Source: Mammaliicoccus sciuri (lineage in GTDB: Bacteria > Bacillota > Bacilli > Staphylococcales > Staphylococcaceae). Taken from it: a stretch of 64,000 nucleotides of DNA. Both the position numbers and the translations under genes were made by a program. The DNA lies in contig NZ_PPQD01000030.1 in NCBI RefSeq assembly GCF_002901825.1, forward strand, positions 2,341-66,340, written 5' to 3'. Below the pieces are notes generated by a model. That model saw nothing but the letters and a program-made list of their open reading frames with translations. It ran no database searches and had not been told where the DNA came from. Shown one piece after another: positions 17,562 through 29,173 of the stretch (position 1 is its first letter; the number at the start of each line of letters is the position of its first letter).

Positions 17562-18934
17562 AACAACAATCATTAAAAACTAAATGGATGATGCTCACTA
17601 CGACGATTACGTTTATTATATTTGCTTTATTTAGTATGTTTATCATTTATTTCATTAGTTTATATTTGAAAGACCAAGAAACAAGCACAGCAACAAGAAG
17701 CACATATGACACAATCAATTTATTAAAGACTAAGACACTCGGTCAAATTACTTCAACTGATATAAATGCAACGATTACGGATAATCAAAAGCTTGTTCTC
17801 TATGATAGATTTGGTAAACCCATTTTTGAAGAAACACACAATAATGATTTGGATTATACACCTAAGTTTGAACGTGTGAATCAACTTAAAATTTATGAAA
17901 CGAAACAAGATAATAAATCATATATTGTGGTTTATACACCTGTAAACACAAGTTATTTCAGTGGATATGAAGCCGTTGTTCATCCGCTAGCAAATTATGA
18001 TGCCATTATTAAATTTATGATTATATTAGCAACTGTGTTTGGATTAACGGCATTATTCTTAATTGCATTAATTAGTTATGTATTCTCATCGCAAATTACA
18101 AAACCTATTACGATATTGTCTGATAAAATGAAACAAATTCGTAGAGACGGTTTCCAAGAAAAACTTGAAGTACCCACAAACTATGAAGAAACCGACGATA
18201 TGATCCAGACCTTTAATAGAATGATGGAACAATTGGAAAGTTCTTTTGACCAACAAAAACAATTCGTCGAAGATGCTTCACATGAATTGAGAACGCCGTT
18301 GCAAATTATACAAGGGCACTTAAACCTCATTCAAAGATGGGGTAAAAACAATCCAGAAGTATTAGAAGAATCTTTAGATATTTCTATTGAAGAAATGACA
18401 CGCATCACGAAACTCGTCGAAGAATTACTTTTATTATCGAAAGATGCGAGATCTAGTACTGGTGATGAAATTGATATTGTCGATATCAATTACGAAATAA
18501 ATTCTAGAATTAAATCATTAAAGAAATTGCACCCAGATTATACATTTAATTTCGAATCAAATTACAATGCTATTAGAATGAATATCAATCGATTTCATTT
18601 TGAACAAATGTTATTAATCTTTATTGATAACGCTATGAAATATGATAAGAAAAATAAAAACATTGAAATTGTTACCAACTTAAAAAACAGAAATATTACA
18701 ATAGATATTATTGACCATGGTGTGGGCATACCTCAAAAAGACTTAGAATTCATATTTGACCGCTTTTATAGAGTTGATAAATCACGTTCAAGAAAAGAAG
18801 GTGGCAATGGACTCGGCCTTTCAATTGCTAAGAAATTAGTCAATTCTTATGATGGAATTGTGAAAGTAGAAAGTGTTGTGAATGAGTACACAAAAATATC
18901 AGTTGTATTTAAAGAATCTTTTATAAACAAATAA
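17558..18934 (+). CDS. arlS: Sensor histidine kinase ArlS
   Basis: 458 aa. Two membrane helices (about 12-34 and 150-175) flank an extracellular sensor domain; then HAMP ([15 protein letters not shown]), HisKA with the phosphorylated His in [17 protein letters not shown], and HATPase with N (FIDNAMKYD), [21 protein letters not shown] and [17 protein letters not shown] overlaps the arlR stop (ATGA), coupling synthesis. Confidence 0.95.
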   Translation: MKQQSLKTKWMMLTTTITFIIFALFSMFIIYFISLYLKDQETSTATRSTYDTINLLKTKTLGQITSTDINATITDNQKLVLYDRFGKPIFEETHNNDLDYTPKFERVNQLKIYETKQDNKSYIVVYTPVNTSYFSGYEAVVHPLANYDAIIKFMIILATVFGLTALFLIALISYVFSSQITKPITILSDKMKQIRRDGFQEKLEVPTNYEETDDMIQTFNRMMEQLESSFDQQKQFVEDASHELRTPLQIIQGHLNLIQRWGKNNPEVLEESLDISIEEMTRITKLVEELLLLSKDARSSTGDEIDIVDINYEINSRIKSLKKLHPDYTFNFESNYNAIRMNINRFHFEQMLLIFIDNAMKYDKKNKNIEIVTNLKNRNITIDIIDHGVGIPQKDLEFIFDRFYRVDKSRSRKEGGNGLGLSIAKKLVNSYDGIVKVESVVNEYTKISVVFKESFINK

Positions 18935-19025
18935 GTTCAATATTGTCAAATTAGCCTTTAACTCAATACTGTTAAGTGCTAAAATGGAAATGTAAACGGT
19001 TTATAATTTTCTTGGAGGGTGGAAC

Positions 19026-21812
19026 ATGAAGAATGATAATCATGTCGAAGCACCTGTAAGATTTGGAACTAACTTAGGGTTAATGTTAGAAATGTATGAT
19101 AATTACGTTAATGATCCAGAGTCAGTACCGGAAGACTTGCAAGTGTTATTCGATGAATTAACAAGTAACAACACAGGCGCTGGCCTACAATCAAGTACTG
19201 GGGTGGACAACTCAAGTGTCAAACGTGTAATGCGTTTAATTGATAATATCAGACAGTATGGACATTTAACTGCAGATATTTATCCAGTGTACCGTCCAGA
19301 AAGAAAAAACGTACCTAAATTAACACATCAAGACTTTGGACTATCAAAAGAAACTTTGGAAAAACTTCCAGCAGTTATCGTATCAGATCACTTTGATGGA
19401 GAATTTAACAATGCATATGAAGCAATAGAATATATGACTTCTTGTTACCAAGGTCCTATCGCTTTTGAGTACACGCATATTAATAATAATGAAGAACGCG
19501 TATGGTTGAAGAGATATATCGAATCAACACATACGATTGAAATTTCTAAAGAAGAAAAAATCGAACTATTAAAAAGTTTAGCTGAAGTAGAAGGCTTTGA
19601 AAAATATATCCATAAGAATTTTGTAGGTGCTAAACGCTTCTCAATCGAGGGTGTAGATACATTAGTACCAATGTTACAAAGAGTCTTAAAACGTACGAAT
19701 GCGGCAAACATACCAAACATCCAAATTGGTATGGCGCATAGGGGTAGATTAAACGTTTTAACTCACGTATTAGAAAAACCATATGAAATGATGATTTCTG
19801 AATTTATGCATAAGAACCCACTTATTTTCTTACCGAAAGATGGTTCATTAGAAATCACAGCTGGTTGGACAGGCGATGTTAAATATCATTTAGGTGGTAC
19901 AAAGACTACAAGTAAATACGGTATCGAACAATCGATTACTTTAGCCAACAACCCAAGTCACCTAGAAATCGTTTCTCCAGTCGTTCTTGGTAAAGCGAGA
20001 GCTAATCAAGATACAACAGTTGATGCTGGAAGACCAAGTCAAGATGTTAACAAATCACTTGCTGTCTTAATTCATGGGGATGCTGCATTCCCTGGACAAG
20101 GTATTAACTTTGAATCTATGAACTTAAGTAACTTAGATGGTTACACAACTGGTGGTTCATTACACATCATTACAAATAACAGAATTGGTTTCACAACAGA
20201 AGCAGAAGATGGACGCTCAACAACATACTCAACAGATGTTGCAAAAGGCTATGACTTACCAATTATCCATGTAAATGCAGATGATGTTGAAGCAACTGTT
20301 AAAGCAATTGAAATGGCAATGGACTTCAGAGAGAAATTTAACAAAGATTTTGTAATCGATTTAGTTGGTTATAGACGTTATGGACATAACGAAATGGACG
20401 AACCATCTATTACAAATCCAATGATGTATAAAGCCATTAAAGAACATCCATCTATTGAACATATTTATGGTAAACAACTTGTCGAAGAAGGCATTATTAC
20501 AGAAGACGAAATGAATGGCATTTTTGACGATGTAACGAAACGCTTAAGAGCTGCTCATGACAAGATTGATAAAGATGCTGAAATGGATAATCCAGAAATG
20601 ACTTTACCTGACAACATCAGTGAAGGACAAGATTATGAGTTAGCAAATGCTACTTATGAAGAATTAAAAGCGATTAATGATGCAATGTTTGATTATCCAG
20701 AAGATTTCACGGTATTCAAGAAGTTAAACAAAGTATTAGATAGACGCCGTGAACCATTTGAAAAAGACGGTTTTGTAGACTGGGCACATGCAGAACAACT
20801 TGCATTTGCGACAATTTTACAAAATGGTACACCAATTCGATTAACTGGACAAGATTCAGAACGTGGAACATTCGCACATAGACATGCTGTGTTACATGAT
20901 GAGAAAGATGGAAAGTTATTTATTCCCTTACATCACGTACCGAATGGAAAAGCATCATTTGATATTCATAACTCACCATTATCTGAAGCCGCAGTAGTTG
21001 GTTTTGAATATGGTTATAATGTTGATCATCCACAATCATTTAATATTTGGGAAGCACAATATGGTGACTTTGCAAATATGGCACAAATGATATTCGATAA
21101 CTTCTTATCAAACAGCAATGCTAAATGGGGAGAAAAGAGTGGTTTAGCTTTATTCTTACCACATAGTAATGAAGGACAAGGTCCTGAACATTCATCAGCG
21201 AGATTGGAAAGATTTTTACAATTAGCTGGTGAAAACAACATGACAATAGCAAACTTAACAAGTGCTTCTAACTATTATCACTTATTAAGAAGACACGCTA
21301 AATATCTTAACACAGATAAAATGAGACCATTAGTCTTAATGTCACCAAAAAGCTTGTTAAGAAACAAAATTGTTTCTCGTCCAATTGATGAGTTCACTAA
21401 AGGACAATTCGAACCAATTTTAGTTGAACCATACAAGAAGACTAAAGTTAAGAAAGTTATTATTTCATCAGGAAAAATGTTTATTGACTTAAAAACTGAA
21501 TTACAAAAAAATCCTAACGATGAACTTTGTTTAATTGCACTTGAACAACTTTATCCATTCCCTAAAGAAGAGATAAAGAACGTTCTTTCTGAATTCAGAA
21601 ATCTAGAAACAGTTCGCTGGGTTCAAGAAGAAGCTAAAAACCAAGGTGCTTGGTCATTCGTTAGCTTAAAACTTCAAAACATTCTAGAAGATCGCAAAGT
21701 AGAGCTTGAATATCATGGCCGTAAAGTACGTTCTTCAACTGCAGAAGGCGACGGCGAAATATACAAACTTATACAAAGTAAAGTAATCCAAGAAGCATTA
21801 AAACATAATTAG
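19026..21812 (+). CDS. odhA: 2-oxoglutarate dehydrogenase E1 component
   Basis: 928 aa. It decarboxylates 2-oxoglutarate with thiamine diphosphate in the TCA cycle. [16 protein letters not shown] at the N-terminus, [22 protein letters not shown] and [20 protein letters not shown] are typical. RBS TTGGAGG. It is followed 13 bases later by odhB. A weak promoter may lie at about 18960-19000 (TAAAAT). The dihydrolipoamide dehydrogenase (E3) is not in this window, as expected since it is shared and encoded elsewhere. Confidence 0.97.
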   Translation: MKNDNHVEAPVRFGTNLGLMLEMYDNYVNDPESVPEDLQVLFDELTSNNTGAGLQSSTGVDNSSVKRVMRLIDNIRQYGHLTADIYPVYRPERKNVPKLTHQDFGLSKETLEKLPAVIVSDHFDGEFNNAYEAIEYMTSCYQGPIAFEYTHINNNEERVWLKRYIESTHTIEISKEEKIELLKSLAEVEGFEKYIHKNFVGAKRFSIEGVDTLVPMLQRVLKRTNAANIPNIQIGMAHRGRLNVLTHVLEKPYEMMISEFMHKNPLIFLPKDGSLEITAGWTGDVKYHLGGTKTTSKYGIEQSITLANNPSHLEIVSPVVLGKARANQDTTVDAGRPSQDVNKSLAVLIHGDAAFPGQGINFESMNLSNLDGYTTGGSLHIITNNRIGFTTEAEDGRSTTYSTDVAKGYDLPIIHVNADDVEATVKAIEMAMDFREKFNKDFVIDLVGYRRYGHNEMDEPSITNPMMYKAIKEHPSIEHIYGKQLVEEGIITEDEMNGIFDDVTKRLRAAHDKIDKDAEMDNPEMTLPDNISEGQDYELANATYEELKAINDAMFDYPEDFTVFKKLNKVLDRRREPFEKDGFVDWAHAEQLAFATILQNGTPIRLTGQDSERGTFAHRHAVLHDEKDGKLFIPLHHVPNGKASFDIHNSPLSEAAVVGFEYGYNVDHPQSFNIWEAQYGDFANMAQMIFDNFLSNSNAKWGEKSGLALFLPHSNEGQGPEHSSARLERFLQLAGENNMTIANLTSASNYYHLLRRHAKYLNTDKMRPLVLMSPKSLLRNKIVSRPIDEFTKGQFEPILVEPYKKTKVKKVIISSGKMFIDLKTELQKNPNDELCLIALEQLYPFPKEEIKNVLSEFRNLETVRWVQEEAKNQGAWSFVSLKLQNILEDRKVELEYHGRKVRSSTAEGDGEIYKLIQSKVIQEALKHN

Positions 21813-21825
21813 GGGGAAATGAATC

Positions 21826-23070
21826 ATGTCAGAGGTAAAAGTACCAGAATTAGCAGAATCAATTACAGAAGGAACAATTTCAGAATGGCTCAAATCAGTT
21901 GGTGACCAAGTTGAAAAAGGCGAAAATATCGTCGAACTTGAAACTGACAAAGTAAATGTTGAAGTCATTTCAGAAGTTGCAGGTGTTCTAACTGAAATCA
22001 AAGCTGAAGAAGGCGATACTGTTGAAGTAGGTTCAGTCATTGCAGTCGTTTCAGACGGAGAAGCACAACCAGCTTCAAACGATGCTAAACCTGAAAAGCA
22101 AGAAGAACCATCTAAAGAAGATGCAGGTAAACCAGAAGCTACAGAAACAAAAGAAGAAACAGCATCTTCAAATGAAAGAATTCAAGCAACACCATCAGCA
22201 CGTCGTTTAGCACGTGAAAAAGGTATCGACTTAAGCAAGGTTAAGACTCAAGCAAGTGACGTTATTCGTCCAGAAGACGTTGAAAGTGCAGCTAAACCTC
22301 AACCACAAGCTAAACCAGCTGAGAAAAGCCAACCAGCACAAGCTAAATCTAATGACAATCCTTCTAAACCTGTTGTTCGTGAGAAATTATCACGTAGACG
22401 TCAAACAATAGCTAAGAAATTATTAGAAGTATCTAATAACACAGCTATGTTAACAACATTTAATGAAGTTGATATGACAAACGTAATGGAATTACGTAAA
22501 CGTAAGAAAGAAAAATTCCAAGAAGACCATAACGGTACACGTTTAGGATTCATGTCATTCTTCACTAAAGCAGCAGTAGCAGCATTGAAGAAATATCCTG
22601 ATGTAAATGCTGAAATTGATGGTACTGATTTAGTACTTAAACAATTCTATGATATCGGTATTGCCGTTTCTACAGAAGAAGGTTTAGTAGTACCAATCGT
22701 TAAAGATTGTGATAAGAAAAACTTCGCTGAAATCGAACAAGATATCGTAGACTTAGCTGTTAAAGCTAAAGACAAAAAATTAGGCTTAGATGACATGATG
22801 GGTGGATCATTCACTATTACAAATGGTGGCGTATTTGGTTCATTAATGTCTACACCAATCATCAATGGTACACAAGCTGCTATTTTAGGTATGCACTCAA
22901 TTGTTACAAGACCAATTGCAATTGATAAAGATCGTATGGAAAATAGACCGATGATGTACATCGCATTAAGCTACGACCACAGAATAATTGATGGAAAACA
23001 AGCAGTAGGATTCTTAAAAACAATTAAAGACTTAATTGAAAATCCAGAAGATTTATTATTAGAATCTTAA
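21826..23070 (+). CDS. odhB: Dihydrolipoyllysine succinyltransferase (E2 of 2-oxoglutarate dehydrogenase)
   Basis: 414 aa. Single lipoyl domain (about 1-76; lipoylated Lys in [11 protein letters not shown]), flexible Ala/Pro/Lys linker, E3/E1-binding domain (about 120-155; [16 protein letters not shown]), and the catalytic acyltransferase domain with [13 protein letters not shown] near the C-terminus. RBS AGGGGGAAA. A terminator follows, so the operon is odhAB. Confidence 0.97.
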   Translation: MSEVKVPELAESITEGTISEWLKSVGDQVEKGENIVELETDKVNVEVISEVAGVLTEIKAEEGDTVEVGSVIAVVSDGEAQPASNDAKPEKQEEPSKEDAGKPEATETKEETASSNERIQATPSARRLAREKGIDLSKVKTQASDVIRPEDVESAAKPQPQAKPAEKSQPAQAKSNDNPSKPVVREKLSRRRQTIAKKLLEVSNNTAMLTTFNEVDMTNVMELRKRKKEKFQEDHNGTRLGFMSFFTKAAVAALKKYPDVNAEIDGTDLVLKQFYDIGIAVSTEEGLVVPIVKDCDKKNFAEIEQDIVDLAVKAKDKKLGLDDMMGGSFTITNGGVFGSLMSTPIINGTQAAILGMHSIVTRPIAIDKDRMENRPMMYIALSYDHRIIDGKQAVGFLKTIKDLIENPEDLLLES

Positions 23071-23085
23071 TATAGTATTATAGGA

Positions 23086-23121
23086 AAATACAACGACGAT
23101 TTATCGTCGTTGTATTTTTTT
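23086..23121 (+). terminator. Terminator after odhB
   Basis: AAATACAACGACGA and TCGTCGTTGTATTT arms with a short TTTA loop, then TTTTTT. Confidence 0.93.
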
Positions 23122-23236
23122 CGTTTTATAAATTACCTCAAATCTGAGTTGTGGTTTTATTTTTAATTGAAAATGGCTTACTATAAAGAAAGTATTGAAT
23201 TAAAGCTAGAATTTTAAATGAGGGATAATATGGTTC

Positions 23237-23710
23237 AAGTTATTTGCACTTTAAGCCAGAACTGCTAATAACGATACCAGTATTTGCACTTTGAGCCAGA
23301 ACTGCTAATAACGATACCTGTATTTGCACTTTAAGCCAGAACTGCTAATAACGATACCAGTATTTGCACTTTAAGCCAGAACTGCTAATAACGATACCTG
23401 TATTTGCACTTTGAGCTAGAACTGCTAATAACGATACCAGTATTTGCACTTTGAGCCAGAACTGCTAATAACGATACCAGTATTTGCACTTTGGGCCAGA
23501 ACTGCTAATAACAATACCAGTATTTGCACTTTGAGCCAGAACTGCTAATAACGATACCAGTATTTGCACTTTGGGCCAGAACTGCTAATAATGGGGGCCT
23601 TATTTACAAAACTCGTAAGAAGTGTAAATACTGGCGCTCTTATGAACACTTTCAGCTAAACTTGTTCGTAACGCGGCTCTTATGAACACTTTCGACCAAA
23701 CTTGTTCGTA
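23237..23710. repeat. Array of about twelve 40-bp hairpin repeats
   Basis: Nine units of the family TATTTGCACTTTRAGCCAGAACTGCTAATAACGATACCAG type (period exactly 40 from 23241), then one ACAA-type and two GAAC-type units, all kept in the same 40-base register. Each unit has complementary arms (GTTATTTGCA with TGCTAATAAC; TTATGAACA with TGTTCGTAA). Single-base variants (CCAG/CCTG, TTAAGCC/TTGAGCC/TTGGGCC) interleave. No ORF spans it, and it is the only content of the odhB-VOC gap. Confidence 0.93.
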
Positions 23711-23825
23711 ACGGCGACCACACAACCCAAAAATATATTTTTCATTATTCTCAATTTGATTGATTTGTCATACTTTGAATTTATTTGATATAATTTATAA
23801 GAATTCATATATAGGAGAGATATTC

Positions 23826-24641
23826 ATGAATGGACTAAGAAGTGTTACATTATGGACTTTTGATATTAAAGAAACAGAGTCATTTTATAAAGATATTTTA
23901 GGGCTTAATACCTTGATGAACCATGAAAAGAATATCTTACATATCGGTGATGCAAAATTAGCGCCTGGTACGAGACTGATTTTCAAGCAATATTCTGGTG
24001 ATTCAGATCAATTAGATACGCATTTTCACGGGATTGCTTTACGTGTACCGACTGATTACGCATTATATGAATATAAACAACAATTTGATGATCATCAAGT
24101 TAAATATGAGTCTGTACAACAATTAAATGGTAAGCATCTGTTTAAATTTTATGATAATAATGGACATGCGTTACATCTTATTTCTGATGAACAAAATTCT
24201 GGTGTGCCACTTGGAACTGCATATGATGGTGGTCCAATTAGTCCTATTCATCAAATTCAAGGAATAGGGCCGGTCATGGTTAAATCACCTGAGACTCAAG
24301 CAACTGGCTCATTATTAAATAATATTTTTGAGTTGCAATTGTTTGCCGAATACAAGACAATAGATGATGAGTCAGCTATCGTATTTAAAGTCGGTGCTGG
24401 TGGAAATGGCGGAGAGTTACATTTGATTGATTATCCAAATGTGATTGAGTCATTAAATCCACCTATCGAAAGAGTAGCAATCTCCATTGATGATATCGAT
24501 CATTTTGAAAAAATTGTTAATCACGTTAAAGAAATTGAATTGGAACATCATATTATTCAACATGAAGCCGGCTTAATTTCGTTATATGTGCGTGACTTAA
24601 CTGGCATCATCATTACAATTACATATGACACAGTGAATTAA
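23826..24641 (+). CDS. VOC family protein (two glyoxalase-like repeats)
   Basis: Start at ATG 23826 with GGAGAGA; the 22-codon upstream extension lacks an RBS. 271 aa. Two vicinal-oxygen-chelate modules: residues 1-125 (SVTLWTFDIKETESFYKDILGL; HFHGIALRV; ending FKFYDNNGHALHLIS) and 145-270 (IGPVMVKSPE; ERVAISIDD; LYVRDLTGIIITI). Similar to ring-cleaving dioxygenase-like proteins of Firmicutes such as the MhqO/CatE group. The actual substrate is unknown. Confidence 0.85.
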   Translation: MNGLRSVTLWTFDIKETESFYKDILGLNTLMNHEKNILHIGDAKLAPGTRLIFKQYSGDSDQLDTHFHGIALRVPTDYALYEYKQQFDDHQVKYESVQQLNGKHLFKFYDNNGHALHLISDEQNSGVPLGTAYDGGPISPIHQIQGIGPVMVKSPETQATGSLLNNIFELQLFAEYKTIDDESAIVFKVGAGGNGGELHLIDYPNVIESLNPPIERVAISIDDIDHFEKIVNHVKEIELEHHIIQHEAGLISLYVRDLTGIIITITYDTVN

Positions 24642-24656
24642 AGGAGCGGTTTATTT

Positions 24657-24860
24657 ATGTTACATGAAACTTGGAAAGAAAATCACGTTATTAAACAAGT
24701 AGAAGTTACACATACAGATGCAGAAAAATTTAAAGTATCTGATATGTTAACAGTTGGTAAAACATATGATGTCGTTAATGAAACAGAAGAATATTATCAA
24801 ATCATTGATAATTCTGGACTTGTTGGCGGCTACTACAAAACATACTTTAAAGAAGTATAA
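24657..24860 (+). CDS. Small conserved protein (DUF6501-like)
   Basis: 67 aa. HETWKENHVIKQVEVTHTDAEKF, then LTVGKTYDVVNETEEYYQIIDNSG, an SH3-like beta pattern ending GGYYKTYFKEV. I recall such proteins as DUF6501 in Bacilli, with no known function. GGAG precedes ATG, and it follows the VOC gene by 15 bases, so it is probably co-transcribed with it and ended by the hairpin that follows. Confidence 0.75.
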   Translation: MLHETWKENHVIKQVEVTHTDAEKFKVSDMLTVGKTYDVVNETEEYYQIIDNSGLVGGYYKTYFKEV

Positions 24861-24868
24861 ATATACGA

Positions 24869-24907
24869 GAAGAGTCTGATACATCTATATGTTCCGGACT
24901 CTTTTTT
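24869..24907 (+). terminator. Terminator
   Basis: AAGAGTC and GACTCTT arms (imperfect inner stem) followed by TTTTTT. Confidence 0.75.
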
Positions 24908-24938
24908 AAGTATATAAAATGTACTAAAGGAGAACACA

Positions 24939-25736
24939 ATGGCTAATTTTAATAAATATTTAAACAACGATGAAACAATATATGATGATGCTTTGTCTAT
25001 GATAAAGCTTAATAAGAATATACTTTTAAAAGGACCGACTGGTTCTGGTAAAACGAAACTAGCTGAAACACTTGCGAGAGATTTAAACAAACCGATGCAT
25101 TCTGTAAACTGTTCTGTAGATTTAGATGCAGAAAGTTTATTAGGTTTCAAAACAATTGAAACAAACGAACAAGGTCATCAACAAATCGTATTTATCGACG
25201 GACCTGTTATTAAAGCAATGAAGAATGGCGATATATTATATATTGATGAAATCAATATGGCGAAACCAGAAACGTTACCTATTTTAAATGGTGTATTAGA
25301 CTTTAGAAGATCGTTAACGAATCCATTTACAGGTGAAGTCGTACAAGCTAAAGAAGGCTTTTCAGTTGTTGCTGCAATCAACGTAGGATACATTGGAACA
25401 TTACCAATGAACGAAGCATTAAAAAACAGATTCGTTGTCTTGGATATTGATTATATAGATGGCGAAACTTTAAAAATGATTATTAAAGAGCAAAGTGCAT
25501 TACAAGAAGATGAAATCATCGATTCAATTGTTCAATTTAATAAAGATTTACGCATTATGTCGAGCCAAGGTCAAATTTCAGAAGAGTCAGCGAGTATAAG
25601 AGCATTGATTGACTTAGCTGATTTAGCGACTGTTATTCCAGTTAGACGTGCGATTAAACGTGCCATTATAGACAAAATAGACGACGAAAGAGAACAACAA
25701 GCCATACAAAATGCAATTGAATTAATTTTCGAGTAA
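24939..25736 (+). CDS. MoxR-family AAA+ ATPase (CbbQ/NorQ-like)
   Basis: 265 aa. Walker [13 protein letters not shown] (about 33-44), Walker [17 protein letters not shown], sensor 1 [12 protein letters not shown] and an arginine-bearing NEALKNRF. MoxR ATPases remodel or help load metal cofactors into partner enzymes together with a VWA protein. The VWA partner follows 10 bases later. The target is not in this window. RBS AAGGAG. Confidence 0.88.
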   Translation: MANFNKYLNNDETIYDDALSMIKLNKNILLKGPTGSGKTKLAETLARDLNKPMHSVNCSVDLDAESLLGFKTIETNEQGHQQIVFIDGPVIKAMKNGDILYIDEINMAKPETLPILNGVLDFRRSLTNPFTGEVVQAKEGFSVVAAINVGYIGTLPMNEALKNRFVVLDIDYIDGETLKMIIKEQSALQEDEIIDSIVQFNKDLRIMSSQGQISEESASIRALIDLADLATVIPVRRAIKRAIIDKIDDEREQQAIQNAIELIFE

Positions 25737-25746
25737 GGAGAATATC

Positions 25747-27633
25747 ATGAGTGATCGTTTTATATTATTTAATGACGAACAAATCGATGCACAACAAATA
25801 ATGATGTTAACTGATTTAGCAAAATTATTACTTGAAGATCCAAACGTTAAAGTTTCTTTCCAAAAATTCCAACACTATGATCCTATCAACAATACTTGTA
25901 ATGTTAGTTTCACTTGGTTACATCGACCTGAACACATTATAAATGCAGGACTAAAATCCGACATTATGTTAGATACTTTAGGATTTAAACATACAGATCC
26001 AGCTATTTATAAAGAAGTATTAGATGAATCATTTGATCATATGAGCTTTTTTAAACAATTATTTATGCTCATTGAAGAATACCGTCTTTCAAATCTGATT
26101 ATGGTTAAACGTCCAGTCACTAAAAAGTTGTTCAAACATAGACTGAATGTCAAAATCAAACAAAATAATAGTCAAATCCATGTTTATCAAACGAAGACAA
26201 CTTATACAGACTTATTATTTTTAGCAATAGAACATGCTATTTTAAATGAAAATTTCATAAACAATATTTCAATAAATGATGATTTTGATGATGCACTTGT
26301 ACAAGTGTTTAATCGTTTAACGCAAATATTCAACTTGCAATCATCAGAAGATAGTTATGATTTAGCTGTAAGTATCATGATTTTAGTGGATTATTTGTTA
26401 AAAGAAGATATGCTCAACCAGTATTATCATATACCTGAGCGTATTTATCGTTCTTATGAAGAAGAATGGACTTTAGAAGATTTAAAACGTCAAGATGCGG
26501 CTAACACTAATCAAAGTCATGAACAAGAACATGATCCTGACGATATTGAAACTGAAGATGCTAAAACAAAGACAAACGATAGTCAAACTGACAGCACTTC
26601 TTATTTAGAAATGGAACTTCACGAAGGCGAAAATAGCGACATTCTTACAGACAACGATAGAGAAGGTGACGCTGGCGATGATATGACGGATATGATGGAG
26701 AAAAAAGGTAAGGGTTCTAATAATACTTTAGATGATGAAGAGGGCGGCGCACAAGGTCTTAATCAGCAATATCAACTTAAAGGTATTAACCAAAATGTTT
26801 CTCTGACTTTCAATCGACCAGATATTTTACCGGCGCATGTGTCAGCCTATAAAGAAGCTGTTGATAGTGTTCAGTTTGAAATAAAAGACTTAACAAGTAT
26901 TATCCAAAAATCAATGAATCATCAATATAGTGATATTAGAGAGAACTTAACTAAAGGTAGATTGCAAAAGAACTTACTAAATTGGTTTATCGATGATCAA
27001 TATAAACTATTCTTCAAAAAGGATGCATTTAGTAGAAAATTAGATGCAACATTCACATTATTAGTTGATGCATCAGCAAGTATGCACGATAAAATGGAAG
27101 AAACTAAAAAAGGTGTCGTCCTATTCCACGAAACACTTAAAAATTTAGATATTAAACATGAAATTCTAGGTTTTAGTGAAGATGCTTTTGAAGCTGATAA
27201 ATTAAATCAACCTAATACAATCGAAGAGCTCATCTTATATAATGAATCAACACTTAAACAAAATGACGCAAGAATTATGACGCTTGAACCACAAGATGAT
27301 AATCGTGACGGTGTCGCTTTAAGAGTTGCAACACAACATTTACTTCAAAGATCTGAGACACAAAAATTCTTAATTGTATTTTCTGATGGGGAACCTTCAG
27401 CTTTTGATTATGCAGAAGACGGCATTATAGATACACATGAAGCTGTGATAGAAGCAGATAAACAAGGAATTTATGTCTTTAATGTATTCCTTAATCAAGA
27501 TGTGATTGATGAAGCCACGAAAAAGACTGTTCATAACATCTATGGTAAACAAAGTTTATTTGTAGAAGGTGTTGAAAATTTACCATACCAATTGGCACCG
27601 TTATTAAAAAAATTACTGTTGCAATCTATATAA
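25747..27633 (+). CDS. VWA-domain protein, CobT/NorD-like partner of the MoxR ATPase
   Basis: 628 aa. A poorly conserved N-terminal region (1-230), a strongly acidic low-complexity linker (about 240-340; repeated D/E/N/T), and a C-terminal VWA domain (about 435-628) with the metal-binding MIDAS motif DASASMH (DxSxS) and later LIVFSDGEPSAFDY. No signal peptide, so cytosolic. The pairing with the preceding AAA+ gene is the classic MoxR-VWA chaperone arrangement. The client is unknown. Confidence 0.87.
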   Translation: MSDRFILFNDEQIDAQQIMMLTDLAKLLLEDPNVKVSFQKFQHYDPINNTCNVSFTWLHRPEHIINAGLKSDIMLDTLGFKHTDPAIYKEVLDESFDHMSFFKQLFMLIEEYRLSNLIMVKRPVTKKLFKHRLNVKIKQNNSQIHVYQTKTTYTDLLFLAIEHAILNENFINNISINDDFDDALVQVFNRLTQIFNLQSSEDSYDLAVSIMILVDYLLKEDMLNQYYHIPERIYRSYEEEWTLEDLKRQDAANTNQSHEQEHDPDDIETEDAKTKTNDSQTDSTSYLEMELHEGENSDILTDNDREGDAGDDMTDMMEKKGKGSNNTLDDEEGGAQGLNQQYQLKGINQNVSLTFNRPDILPAHVSAYKEAVDSVQFEIKDLTSIIQKSMNHQYSDIRENLTKGRLQKNLLNWFIDDQYKLFFKKDAFSRKLDATFTLLVDASASMHDKMEETKKGVVLFHETLKNLDIKHEILGFSEDAFEADKLNQPNTIEELILYNESTLKQNDARIMTLEPQDDNRDGVALRVATQHLLQRSETQKFLIVFSDGEPSAFDYAEDGIIDTHEAVIEADKQGIYVFNVFLNQDVIDEATKKTVHNIYGKQSLFVEGVENLPYQLAPLLKKLLLQSI

Positions 27634-27665
27634 TTAGCAAAACTAAATAATAACATTCTTTTTTA

Positions 27666-27680
27666 AATTTTCAGAAATTT
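27666..27680. promoter_or_regulatory. CodY-binding motif upstream of brnQ
   Basis: AATTTTCAGAAATTT matches the CodY consensus AATTTTCWGAAAATT at 14 of 15 positions. CodY represses amino-acid uptake genes when branched-chain amino acids and GTP are high, which fits the downstream gene. Confidence 0.8.
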
Positions 27681-27748
27681 CATATAGACGAAAACAAACT
27701 CCAATGATAAAATATAAATTATTGTTAGACGCAAAAGGAGTAAAATAT

Positions 27749-29086
27749 ATGAACAAGAATATTTTTGTAGTAGGGTTTATGTTATTCGCGATATTCTTTG
27801 GTGCCGGGAACCTAATATTCCCACCAGCATTAGGATTATCGAGCGGTCATTTCTTCTGGCCAGCAATATTTGGTTTTGTAATTACGGGAATCGGTTTACC
27901 ACTTATTGGTGTAATCGCAGGTTCAATTGAGGACAAGGGATACAGAGTTTCATTAAGTAAAATTCATCCAGTCTTTGCAGTTATATTATTAATTGCAATT
28001 TCTTTAACGATAGGACCACTATTCGCAATACCACGTACGGCAGCAACATCTTTCGAGATGGGTATTACACCAATTTTTGATACAAATAGTTCAATGGCTT
28101 TATTTATATTCTCACTTATTTACTTTGTGATTGTTTTTTACTTAAGTTTCAACTCAAGTAAAATGGTCGATAAAGTCGGTGCGATATTAACACCTTTACT
28201 ATTAATCTCGATTACAGCATTAATTATTAAAGCATTCTTCTCATTAGGTGGAGGAGCTACAGTTGAAGGTGATCCTGCAGTATATAGTAGTGCTGGAACA
28301 AGCTTTGGTAAAGGTTTCGTTGAAGGCTACTTAACAATGGATGCTATCGCAGCTATTGCTTTCTCACTCATTGTTATTACAGCAATTAAGAGTAAAGGTG
28401 TAACGAGAGAAACAGGATTATTCAAACAAACAATTTATGCAGGTGTTATTGCAGCAATTGCACTTGGATTTATTTACATCTCATTAGGTTGGATCGGAAA
28501 TCACATGAATGTTTCAGCTGAGACACTAAAAGAATTAAACGATAACGGTCAAAATATCGGTACATATCTCTTAACAACAGCCGCGCAATTAGCATTCGGT
28601 GAATTTGGTAAATATTTAATCGGTATTATCGTTGCATTAGCTTGTTTAACAACAGCTACAGGTTTAATCGTGTCAGTAAGTGAATTCTTCCACGAAATTA
28701 TACCTAAAATTTCTTACAAATGGTTTGTAACAATCTTTACATTAATTAGTTTCATCCTTTCAAACCAAGGTTTAACTACAGTAATTAAAGGTTCACTACC
28801 AGTATTATTAGTGTTATATCCAATCGCAATTACAGCTGTATTATTAATTGTTCTTGCTAAATACGTTGGAACACCACCAATTGCTCAACAATTATCAGTG
28901 GCACTTGTAACAATTATTTCATTAATATCAGTTGTAAACCAAATGGGTTGGGCTAAAATTGGATTTATTCAACAATTACCATTATCAACTTACCAAATGG
29001 AATGGATACCTTTCGCAATCGTAGGATTCATCATTGGATTTATAATCGGTAAAGTTAAGAATCAAGCACCAATCACATATTCGTAA
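27749..29086 (+). CDS. brnQ: Branched-chain amino acid:cation symporter
   Basis: Start at ATG 27749 with AAAGGAG; the upstream 15 codons of open frame lack an RBS. 445 aa, about 12 membrane helices. The N-terminal signature [21 protein letters not shown] and [17 protein letters not shown] are BrnQ hallmarks. It imports leucine, isoleucine and valine with Na+ or H+. Staphylococci carry several BrnQ paralogues; which one this is cannot be fixed here. The CodY box upstream supports nutritional control. Confidence 0.93.
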   Translation: MNKNIFVVGFMLFAIFFGAGNLIFPPALGLSSGHFFWPAIFGFVITGIGLPLIGVIAGSIEDKGYRVSLSKIHPVFAVILLIAISLTIGPLFAIPRTAATSFEMGITPIFDTNSSMALFIFSLIYFVIVFYLSFNSSKMVDKVGAILTPLLLISITALIIKAFFSLGGGATVEGDPAVYSSAGTSFGKGFVEGYLTMDAIAAIAFSLIVITAIKSKGVTRETGLFKQTIYAGVIAAIALGFIYISLGWIGNHMNVSAETLKELNDNGQNIGTYLLTTAAQLAFGEFGKYLIGIIVALACLTTATGLIVSVSEFFHEIIPKISYKWFVTIFTLISFILSNQGLTTVIKGSLPVLLVLYPIAITAVLLIVLAKYVGTPPIAQQLSVALVTIISLISVVNQMGWAKIGFIQQLPLSTYQMEWIPFAIVGFIIGFIIGKVKNQAPITYS

Positions 29087-29092
29087 GTTGTA

Positions 29093-29132
29093 TAAGAATC
29101 TTCAAAATTATTTTGAAGATTCTTATTTTTTA
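29093..29132 (+). terminator. Terminator after brnQ
   Basis: Perfect 15-bp arms TAAGAATCTTCAAAA and TTTTGAAGATTCTTA with a 3-base loop, then TTTTT. Confidence 0.93.
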
Positions 29133-29173
29133 TGTCATCATATTGATAACAAAATAAAAAGGGGTTGGTATTC

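Noticed and set aside
23237-23710. CRISPR array
   Set aside because: The units are 40-bp contiguous tandem repeats with internal stems and no unique spacers, and there are no cas genes.
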